Assembly: GCA_030247855.1 (NCBI GenBank)
Contig: JAPDRN010000038.1
Coordinates: forward strand, 124,001-188,000
Direction of reading: 5' to 3'
Length of the DNA: 64,000 nucleotides
Source: Knufia peltigerae
Lineage: Eukaryota > Ascomycota > Eurotiomycetes > Chaetothyriales > Trichomeriaceae
Shown: positions 55,806-64,000 of the stretch, one piece after another
Position numbering within the stretch: the stretch's first letter is position 1
Layout: each line of letters opens with the position of its first letter
Translations under genes and position numbers: made by a program
The notes under the pieces: generated by a model
The model's database searches: none
Seen by the model: the letters and a program-made list of their open reading frames with translations, nothing else
Told to the model about the DNA's origin: nothing

Positions 55806-58001
55806 CTACCAAATTGATTCCGTTGCGTCCCACGGCAACAGTTGATCGAAGTCATCCAGTTCTAGATCAGGTAAGGACATTATGAAGCTGTTGGCAAGAT
55901 CATCGTCGTCCTCCTCGTGAGGCTGCTGTACCTGGTCCTTTTCTATTCCTGATCCTGAAACCAGCTTTGTCATGGCTGGCATGCTACTATCCTCGACATG
56001 GAATATTGATGCTGGGCTCTTTAGCACCTCGACCGAAACTGGAGTGGGACCACCAGTTGCATCCATCGTCGAATGTTTGGCATCCTCCTTCATTCGGTAT
56101 GCTGCCGTATTCAACATTGAGATTGTGGTGTCTGCAAGCTGATATGACTTTGCAAATTCAAGCAGGATTCGCCAGCAAAGGTAAAATTTCTGAAAGCTGA
56201 TTTCTCGGACCATATCGTCCTGAGACATGCTGTACAGGAGATGAGTGACGGCCGTGGGCTCCAAGGCTGCAATGGCAGTCTCTGGCAAAAACTGTACCAA
56301 GTCCTCAGCGTATAGGTCGCTGAAAATTTCGGTAACTGACCTTGCCGATTGACAGACCATTTTTGCAGAAGACGCTGTCAAGTCTGCATTTGTTTGGCCG
56401 CGACCTGATGGGTTAGCCAGCGGTCTATATATTGTCATGAGTGTCATGCAATAATATCCCGTTAACAAGGCCTTGTGCACCCTAACAACCTTGTGCTCGT
56501 TGGCAACTCCAATGATCCCTCCCTGGGATTGATCCGAGTGCACGCTGACTGGCAATTGTTGGAACCAGTGTTGGAGCTCATCTCCGCAGACGCTAATCTC
56601 GATGTCCGTCAGCTCGCTGGAACGAGGGATCAGTGAGATTGTGGATGGTCGTCTCCCACGGGCAATTTGTGTCCTTTGAGGTTCATAGTGTGATGATAAC
56701 ACTTTCTCAATATGCAACGCCAGTTGCGCCAAGGCAATGCAGCATTGTGACAGAATCACACACTCACCCGGATTCCCAGGTTGAATAAGTGAAGTCTCTT
56801 TTATGGCTCGATGGAGTGAGTCTGATCGAAGGTCATCAATCTCGAGCGATGGCATGCTCGTTGTATCCGGTTTGAACTGCACCGGTCTCCTTAGAGTAAC
56901 CGCCATCAGACGATCTCTGATTAGGAGTGACCACCAGGTAAGTCTTGTCGTGACTGAAGAACCTGAGCATGAAGTAAAATCTATATTCGAGTCCCAACCG
57001 AGACTGCTGGCATGCATTGTCGCGACACCCATCCAGTGATAGTTGTCTCTCAGTGTACCTGAATCGCCGTCCCAGAAGCTAAGCAGAATGGCGGATTGGA
57101 TGATTGACAGACGGTCCGACTCGACATCGAAGTCATGCAGTAACCTGGCGCGGTCGAAACAGATCCTTCTGACTGATTTTCGGCATTCTTCCTCTAGGCT
57201 GTTGCCTATGAATGCCGTGGCAGCAGAGAGTAAGGACTGGAAGACAAGGAGGCTGACTGTGCGTTTTCCGCCGTTGCTGAAGACGGCCGTCAAGATCCCC
57301 TCGAGATCAAGCATGGGTGTAAAAGGGTGGACCCATTGCATATATGCCTGGAGGAGCAAGTCTCGGATCGGGGCATCGGGAATATCAAAGGCTCCTTTGC
57401 TTCGGAGGAAGTCGAGGTCCTCTGGAGAAATGTTTGTGGACAATGGTGTGATGTAGGAAGGGAGGGTAACACACTGGGATTGGTCACTGATGACCGTAGA
57501 TGTAGGAGAAGGATACGATGCCACTGGGTCTGACTTCGAGTTCTGGGTTATCTTGTCTAGCGGGGGATTGAAGAAGTCGATTATGGGTAGTGTTCCGAAA
57601 TCACCGGGCGAGAGGGTGAGCGTCTTCCCGTGGACCGCTGCCGCCCTTTGGTGACTTTTCTGCTGCATCGAGGGCTGTTCTGTTTTGATAGTCGTCCGTA
57701 CATCTTCGAAATCGATGATGGCGTCACAAATGGGACTCTGTTCTTCACCATTTTTCCGGGCTTCGAGGAAAGACGGACACAGGACGCGGTCCCCGGCATG
57801 CCGCCGTTTGCTCACCGGAAGCACGCACGTCTTGTTGTCGAGTCTGCAGTTGGTGCACGGTGACTTCGTCTTGGTGACGTCGCATCTGACCTTTCTTGCT
57901 CGACAAGACTGGCACGCTCGAGGCGACCGTCTGCTGAGGCCGTTGCGTCTGATGGATATTTTGGTCGGTACCGTTGTCTTACCGCTGCCCGGAGAGTCCA
58001 T
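55806..58001 (-). CDS. Zn2Cys6 transcription factor, FarB/CTF1-like
   Basis: Single exon, 731 residues, ATG at 58001. The zinc cluster CQSCRARKVRCDVTKTKSPC then TNCRLDNKTC has the long eight-residue third spacer typical of the FarA/FarB/CTF1 group, which controls fatty-acid and cutin use. The middle homology domain shows DAPIRDLLLQAYMQWVHPFTPMLD and TRLTWWSLLIRDRLMAVTLRRP. The C-terminus is acidic (DDDDLANSFIMSLPDLELDDFDQLL), a likely activation domain. If it is a true FarB-type regulator it could also affect peroxisomal beta-oxidation genes; that link to the cluster is speculation. The two regulators at 53494 and 55806 converge with 17 bases between their stop codons. Confidence 0.9.
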   Translation of the reverse strand: MDSPGSGKTTVPTKISIRRNGLSRRSPRACQSCRARKVRCDVTKTKSPCTNCRLDNKTCVLPVSKRRHAGDRVLCPSFLEARKNGEEQSPICDAIIDFEDVRTTIKTEQPSMQQKSHQRAAAVHGKTLTLSPGDFGTLPIIDFFNPPLDKITQNSKSDPVASYPSPTSTVISDQSQCVTLPSYITPLSTNISPEDLDFLRSKGAFDIPDAPIRDLLLQAYMQWVHPFTPMLDLEGILTAVFSNGGKRTVSLLVFQSLLSAATAFIGNSLEEECRKSVRRICFDRARLLHDFDVESDRLSIIQSAILLSFWDGDSGTLRDNYHWMGVATMHASSLGWDSNIDFTSCSGSSVTTRLTWWSLLIRDRLMAVTLRRPVQFKPDTTSMPSLEIDDLRSDSLHRAIKETSLIQPGNPGECVILSQCCIALAQLALHIEKVLSSHYEPQRTQIARGRRPSTISLIPRSSELTDIEISVCGDELQHWFQQLPVSVHSDQSQGGIIGVANEHKVVRVHKALLTGYYCMTLMTIYRPLANPSGRGQTNADLTASSAKMVCQSARSVTEIFSDLYAEDLVQFLPETAIAALEPTAVTHLLYSMSQDDMVREISFQKFYLCWRILLEFAKSYQLADTTISMLNTAAYRMKEDAKHSTMDATGGPTPVSVEVLKSPASIFHVEDSSMPAMTKLVSGSGIEKDQVQQPHEEDDDDLANSFIMSLPDLELDDFDQLLPWDATESIW

Positions 58002-58488
58002 TTGGAATACAGAGAGAGAGGGGGGAGGATATGGAGCCAATCAGAGTTGATCTCCGGGTTGATTCTGTTTACTCCTTTTTACTCTCTTTTCACTCGACGC
58101 CAGTCGATATTGCAAGGCGTTGTTGACGAGGTATGAGACTCTCTCTCAATACATTACGTGGATATGTATATATACACACACACAATCAACATTGACCTGC
58201 CACAGTGCACGCCCTTTTAATCAGCATCTTCATCATCCCATGCTTGGATTCCGGTCTCTTTCCGGCGGAATCTCGTCAGCGAGGCGCGGTTAGGCGAATG
58301 TATGGCCACTCTTATTGGCCAGCCTTGCCTCCGACCTGCCAATCCCACAGCCTCGTTTCCGGTCGCATTTTCCACTCACCCCGAAACACCCAAGGAACGT
58401 TGGAAGATGAGATCAGCGGGCTACTCAATACCAATGCTTTCTCTGGTTAGGTTCAAGCTTACCGTAATGAAGTATTTTGAGTTGAATA
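58002..58488. other. Spacer with TA/CA microsatellite
   Basis: About 490 bases; TATATACACACACACA run at about 58168-58183. No gene seen. Confidence 0.45.
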
Positions 58489-59568
58489 TCAGTGTGCTAT
58501 TTCCCCTTCCGAGTCCATGCAGCCGTATACATCCGTACATGCAGGTGCACAGGACTCCTCTGTCATCCCCGCAGGCTGCCTATCTACTGTACCCAGCAAA
58601 TCCTCTAAGAATTGGTCTTGAGCATTGAGGGAGATGCTCAAATGAGCCTCATCCTCCAACACCTTCAACTTGGCACCTTTGATCAGTGAGGCTGCATTCC
58701 TCGCCATGGCCACCGGGACATTCGCATCACGACCTCCATGCCACAAGCAGATGTTGAACCCTTCCTCCGTGTCGAGATCGGCCAGGTCGAACCCCCAATC
58801 TCCGGCGATCAACCTGATGTCCAGGTTTATTCCTCCCCCGGATGGCTGCCTGTAACTCTCGTGCATGGCCTCGACCAGTTTTGTCGTGACCTCCTCGCTA
58901 TCGACGCACCTCGCGTCGGGTTCGGGTTTGGCCTTCATGGCCCGCACCAGCACTTTTCTCATCCGTTCCGGGTGCTCGCGGTCTCGGGCGACGGATCCAA
59001 AATCCCAATCCATCAACCACCCGACAACTCCCCCGAACCATTTCGACGACGCGGTCAACATGAGGATTCGGACCGGCCACGACATGCCCGCCGTCCCCAG
59101 GCTGAGGGGGTACGCCCCGGCCACGACACACGCGCCCAGTAGTCTTCCGGTCTTTGACACTTCCTTGACACAAGCAAACACGTAGGGCGCGCCACCAGAC
59201 GCTCCGACCACGTAGAAACCGTTGATAGACAAATGGTCGGCCAGCTGCAGGACGTCCCTGGGCCAGTCGAGGACACTACGGTTGGGTTGGAACGTGGAGA
59301 GCCCCATGCCCGGTCGATCGACGGAGATCAGTCTAGCGCCATGTCGTCGGGCGGCCGACACCAAAAAGTCGCCTTCGATGCGAGATCCCGGAAAGCCGTG
59401 ACAGTAAAACAACACCGGTTTGGTGGTGGTGGTGGTGGTGGTAGTTACGTGTGCTTCTTCTCCATCTTTCCCTGCCGCTGCTGCTGCTGCTGGTGTTGTT
59501 GTAGGAGGGTCGTAATCAATATAGGCGAGGATACGACCGTCGGTGAGAGTGACTTGAGAGGTTGTCAT
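58489..59568 (-). CDS. Alpha/beta hydrolase with low-complexity insert
   Basis: Single exon, 359 residues, ATG at 59568. Triad: nucleophile Ser in VVGASGGAPYVFA, Asp in WHGGRDANVP and His in LEDEAHLS; HGF near residue 58 supplies the oxyanion hole. Between residues about 22 and 52 lies an Ala run and an eight-Thr run coded by ACC/ACT repeats. Related fungal proteins are annotated as AB hydrolases or lipolytic enzymes of unknown substrate. No signal peptide and no PTS1 (ends EIAH). Confidence 0.88.
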   Translation of the reverse strand: MTTSQVTLTDGRILAYIDYDPPTTTPAAAAAAGKDGEEAHVTTTTTTTTKPVLFYCHGFPGSRIEGDFLVSAARRHGARLISVDRPGMGLSTFQPNRSVLDWPRDVLQLADHLSINGFYVVGASGGAPYVFACVKEVSKTGRLLGACVVAGAYPLSLGTAGMSWPVRILMLTASSKWFGGVVGWLMDWDFGSVARDREHPERMRKVLVRAMKAKPEPDARCVDSEEVTTKLVEAMHESYRQPSGGGINLDIRLIAGDWGFDLADLDTEEGFNICLWHGGRDANVPVAMARNAASLIKGAKLKVLEDEAHLSISLNAQDQFLEDLLGTVDRQPAGMTEESCAPACTDVYGCMDSEGEIAH

Positions 59569-60527
59569 CACAACAACGCAATGGTCATATTACGTGCCAT
59601 GAATGTGAGTACCTATTTACATACAAGCAGTCGTGTGCTGGAAATATACCACGTTGATACTCTTCTGTAGGGGATTGATTGATGCCTGATACCCGCCCAA
59701 GCACTAATCAAGCTTAGGTGGTTCTTTTGTGGCTTGACAGTATCTACAGAAAGGATAAGGCGTGTTGTGAACATCCAATCAACCTCGTCCAGGCTGAATC
59801 GAAGCCTTGTCGAAGTCTCTCAGCGTCGTTTCGATTCAACATCAAAACACTTGACTCCGTCCCGTCTCTTCTGTACTCTCCCACTAGTACATACATGTAC
59901 GGAGCATTTGTCCACCGTTAGTTACTCAAATCACGGCACGCGAACGAGTAACGTGACACTTTCATGTTTCTATTTCCCCCAATGTCGATCACAAGGCACC
60001 AAGTGGAGATTTCCGGGATTTTTTTTCAATTGATGTCACGCTGATCGAAAAGTTGGGGGGGAAGAAGAATGGGAAGCCCGTGTGTCTGTGTCTGTGCCTT
60101 TTTCAAGACAAAGGGTCCAACACGAGGTTAAGAAGATGATCGTCATGGAGAAGAAGCTCGACTTCGCGACTAGTAGAACAAACCTCGACAACTACTCGTA
60201 CTCCTGTTCTCTTCCGCCTCACTTCGTACGTACAACTTGCTACAAGATTTTGCCCAGACACTTACGACTAAACACATCTAACATTCGTTGCGGAGTCACA
60301 TGGAGAACTGCCAATGCATGTTTGTTGCAGATCCAGCCAGGTCCACCACACACACACAGGGTACGGAAATTGTAACAAGTACGAGTACTCGAACGGAGAA
60401 CTTGTACCGACGAAGAATCCATCAGGATAATTGATCAACCCTACTCCTCCACATCGCCACCACCGCGCACGAGTCCTTCCGTACTGTTACAGGCGTCGTC
60501 GACACTCAAACCTCACCATTTCAAGCA
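59569..60527. other. Divergent promoter region
   Basis: About 960 bases between the hydrolase and the sugar porter. No supported gene. Confidence 0.45.
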
Positions 60528-62769
60528 ATGGGCAAAGATACAAACCCCGAGTTACCTGATGAAAGTGTGGCGGTAAACCATCCCGAAGTCAACAACGACG
60601 ACGCACTTGTCGAACTACGAGAAACCTATGTCAAGCCTGGTGGGTAAACCCTCGCGAGTCACAGGTAGAACCTTTTCTACTCACATTTATTGATATTCAC
60701 AGGCTTCAGAGGTACTCTGCAATCCAAATATGTCGTCCTTTGCGCCTTCATCGTCAGGCTCGGTGGGTTCCTTTTCGGATATGGTATGTATTCGATTGCC
60801 CTACCCCATGTGCAATCTTCGGACGGTGAGCTTACACGCGTCTTCTACTTGCTAGACCAAGGTGTCATTTCCATCATTCTTGTCATGGACCAATTCACCG
60901 ATCGTTTCCCTCGAGTTTCAGATACTGCCAGTGGTGGAGGGTTCTGGAAAGGATTAATGACGGCCATGATTGAACTGGGCGCGTTTATCGGTATGAGCAA
61001 CTTGTCCCCTCCTGGGAATTATCAACGCCCTCCCCGATGCCCCCTTACTAAATCTCTTCATTACAGGCGCTTTCAATCAAGGTTGGATTGCCGAAAAGAT
61101 CTCTCGAAAATACTCCATCTGCGTCGCCGTCTGCATCTTTGTCGTTGGTTCTGTTCTACAAACCGCCGCTCAAGATTATGCCATGCTCATCGTCGGTCGA
61201 TTGATTGGTGGTATTGGGATTGGCATGTAAGTGTCACACTTTTTGTCTATTCTTCACTTCACTCACTAATACACCATGACAGGTTGAGCATGGTCGTCCC
61301 CATGTACATTGCCGAAGTGTCACCACCCGAGATTCGAGGTTTGTATTGGGATCGAACTCCAACTTGAAGCCCTTCGTGACTGACAGACCTCATCAGGCAC
61401 TCTTCTGGTCTTGGAAGAATTCTCCATCGTCTTCGGCATCATCTGCGCGTACTGGCTCACGTTCGGTACTCGTTACATTGGCGGCGAATGGTCCTACCGT
61501 CTACCGTTCTTGCTACAAATCTTCCCGGCCATCCTCCTCGGCATTTCCGTCCTCTTCATCCCATTTTCGCCGAGATGGTTGGCCTCCAAGGGTCGTGACC
61601 GGGAAGCCCTCCAGGCCCTGGTCAAACTTCGACGAGTCCCCGAAGACGACCCCCGGATCCAAGCCGAGTGGTACGACATCCGAGCCGAAGTGGCCTTTCA
61701 CAAGGAAGTCGCCATACAGAAACATCAGAACTTGGGGTCTCCCGGTCAGAGGACGAGATCCCAGGCCCTCAAACTCGAAATCGCCTCGTACCTTGACTGT
61801 TGGAAACAAGGTTACTGGCGACGAACCATGGTCGGTGTAGGATTGATGTGTAAGTATCAGCATTATTTCTGATCTTTGATCCACTCTGTTGACAAATCTA
61901 CGTGTTTGTCAGTCTTTCAACAATTCGTCGGCATAAACGCCTTGGTATGTTAGTTTCCGCAGACACCTCCTTCCAATTGGTTTCTATGGAATTTCGACAT
62001 TGACAATTTTGTCAGATCTACTACTCTCCATCATTATTCGAAAGTTTCGGTATGAATTACAACATGCGTCTCGTCCTGGGTGGAGTTTTGAACGTGACCC
62101 AACTCGTCGGCGTCTCTACATCTCTTTACACCATGGACGCCTATGGTCGTCGTCCACTTTTATTGATCGGTAGTGTCTGCATGACCATAGCTCACGTCAT
62201 CATTGCAGTCCTGGTCGGACTATACTATGACGATTGGACGAATCACAAAGCTCAAGGTTGGGTGGCTGTTGGGTTTTTGTTCTTTTACATGTTGGCATTC
62301 GGATGTACTTATGGACCAGGTAAGTCTATGTACACACGTACACAAACAATCGGCCCCTCTATCCCTCACTCAACGATCGCAAAGTTTCGAAGACAAATGA
62401 CCAACTTCTCTTTCAGTGCCATGGGCTATGCCATCCGAGATTTTCCCCAGCTCGTTACGTTCTAAAGGAGTCGCTTGGAGCACTTGCAGCAACTGGTTGA
62501 ACAACTTCATCATCGGGCTCATCACTCCTCCCTTGATCCAAAACACGCGCGGGTTCGGGGCGTACACATTCTTCGCCGTCTTTTGCGCCCTGAGTTTCGT
62601 CTGGGCTTATTTGTTCGTGCCCGAGACAAAGGGAAGAAGTTTGGAAGACATGGACCGTGTCTTTGGTGACCGAGCCGCCGTGGCCGACCGGGCTCGTAGA
62701 AAGGAAATTCTACAAGAGTTGAAGACTAAGGACGGAATCGGGAACCGAGAAGAAGTCAAGGCCGCTTGA
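60528..62769 (+). CDS. MFS sugar porter (hexose-type)
   Basis: Exons 60528..60639, 60703..60783, 60856..60990, 61067..61226, 61283..61338, 61397..61849, 61913..61944, 62016..62319, 62417..62769; 561 residues. Classic signatures: GGFLFGYDQGVISI in the first segment (joined across an intron), GRLIGGIGIGM, VPMYIAEVSPPEIRG, GGEWSYRLPF, PFSPRWLASKGR, QQFVGINAL, DAYGRRPL, PSEIFPSSLRSKG and PETKGRSLEDMD. The sugar substrate cannot be read from the sequence; the SMIYYSPSLFESFG-type segment after QQFVGIN resembles high-affinity monosaccharide carriers of filamentous fungi. The first intron uses a GTGGGT donor, chosen because it gives VKPGFRGTL. Confidence 0.9.
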
Positions 62770-62915
62770 GGATGTATGAACTTATGTAGGTCCTGTAGTT
62801 TTGGTACAATCTTTTCGAACATCCAAGACAAGGCCATATTACCGAAACGGAACTGATACTACTTCAACATTGGCTTCACCACCGGTCGCCACCACCTTGT
62901 GGAGCCAATCGCAAA

Positions 62916-63750
62916 TCACCAAGGCAATTTCGTCCCATCGTACTTCCACAACCTGACCTCGTCATTCACCGTCAAGCCTTCCACAATCTTCATCATACCC
63001 TTGATGCTCTCCTCGGGTTCGATGGTGGCCAGACCGATCCTCTTCGCCAAAGGGGCGACCGTCTCGGTGGCCACCACACCCGGATGAATCGGGACGGCCA
63101 CGATTCCATTTTCTTTTTCTTCGTACGCGACGTGACGCAGGAACATGTTCAAGGCCGCCTTTGAGATGGCGTACGCAGAAGATTGACCCGGTAGATCCTC
63201 GACCATGTCCAACGATCCGTACTGCGTGCTGATGGCGACGAATTTGGGTGTCCCGCCTTGCCTGGCGGATTCGATCATCAAAGGTCTCAGGGCTTTAAAG
63301 ATGGCGATGTTGTTCAAGAGATTCACGTCCAAAAATTCTTGATACATGGACATGGGTGATTCGGCGATGCTGGTCTCGTGGTGGATGATCCCGGCGTTTG
63401 CAATCACCACGTCAACTTTACCCGCGACTCTCTTAACTTGTTCCGCGGCAGCTAAGGCCTCGTCTACGGATTCGGGTTGTTTGGTGATTTTGACAATGTG
63501 GACGTTTCCCTTGTCCGTGAGGGACGACAGACGAGTGGCTCGTTCGGGGTCCCTCGTGGTCGCGAATACCACGGCTCCAGGTTTCTCTCGAAGTTGTCGA
63601 ACGAATTCATACCCCAGGCCCTGTTGTAGTCTTTAGTTTCGTTCACGAAAAGCAACCGCAAACACTCGGCAATGCAAATACTGGCAGTAGTTTGGATGAG
63701 TAACTTACTTGGGTTGTCCCCGTGACAAAATATACAGTCTGATTCGACAT
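62916..63750 (-). CDS. Short-chain dehydrogenase/reductase, CsgA/sniffer-like
   Basis: Exons 63750..63709 and 63620..62916; 248 residues. The cofactor motif TGTTQGLGYEF is split by the 88-nt intron, which falls directly after TTQ. NAGI at the end of strand four and the catalytic YAISK (Tyr and Lys) with Ser in AIST are intact. The C-terminal KYDGTKLPW is shared with the C-factor-like SDR group, often annotated as NAD(P)-binding oxidoreductases of unknown substrate. The gene is convergent with the sugar porter, with 146 bases between the stops. Confidence 0.9.
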
Positions 63751-64000
63751 TTTGTTGTCTTTGTGAAATCTCACAGGGACGTACTTCTCAGTCTCGACTC
63801 TTGAAATGTAAACGAAGGGCTGTAGATTGTTTCACGCGGCGAGTCAAGAAGTTCAGTAAGTCATTTCATCCAAAATGCTTTGTCAAACTCATTCCAACAT
63901 TTTCCCCGCGTTGGGTACTTTATCAACAGGTGTCAGTATGTGCTTTTTCTTACTCGTACTCCGGGAAATCGGGAACTCGTTTGCTCCACCGCAAAACTTC

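Overview
This window comes from a filamentous ascomycete (Pezizomycotina). Genes are monocistronic and spaced by a few hundred bases. Most are cut by short introns (about 44-90 nt) with GT..AG ends and CTRAY-like branch points. Zn2Cys6 regulators, MFS permeases, a P450 and an NRPS are all typical of that group. The style would fit Eurotiomycetes/Chaetothyriales, but the sequence alone does not fix the order. I found no tRNA, rRNA, CRISPR array or intact transposon. Exon joins given in the entries were built by hand from splice signals and reading frame.

Region A (1-30048) looks like one secondary-metabolite locus of the hydroxamate-siderophore kind. From left to right: the 5' part of an NRPS (A-T-C, then what looks like a truncated second A domain), an acyl-CoA ligase, an SidA-type amine N-monooxygenase, an AIF/AMID-like flavoprotein, a Zn2Cys6 regulator, a 2-oxoglutarate/Fe(II) oxygenase, an acyl-CoA oxidase, a second acyl-CoA ligase, an enoyl-CoA hydratase/isomerase, a Dal5-type MFS permease, a second acyl-CoA oxidase and a siderophore-iron-transporter-type MFS protein. 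Five enzymes end in a clear peroxisomal PTS1 tripeptide (ARL, ARL, SRL, SKL, AKL) and the hydratase ends in VKL. The likely logic is that an acyl chain is activated and shortened or desaturated in peroxisomes, an amine is N-hydroxylated there as well, and the NRPS assembles the product. Exact ATCWGATAA (SreA-type GATA) sites lie upstream of the monooxygenase (three) and of the siderophore-transporter gene (one), which suggests iron control. The monooxygenase seems to lack the ornithine-contacting residues of SidA, so the substrate may not be ornithine.

Region B (about 30-45 kb) is a mixed stretch: a gene-free gap, a fungal regulator-like protein without a DNA-binding domain, an NmrA-like protein, a secreted PEBP-fold protein, a small probable mitochondrial protein, a P450, a dienelactone hydrolase and a DUF1275 membrane protein.

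Region C (about 45-54 kb) has a secreted bicupin oxalate decarboxylase followed by a MAL-type locus: GH13 alpha-glucosidase, maltose-type permease and an AmyR/MAL-activator-like Zn2Cys6 protein. Two more Zn2Cys6 regulators follow (one FarB/CTF1-like), then an alpha/beta hydrolase, a sugar porter and an SDR. Third codon positions in several genes of 40-47 kb are strongly C/G-rich, unlike those of region A.
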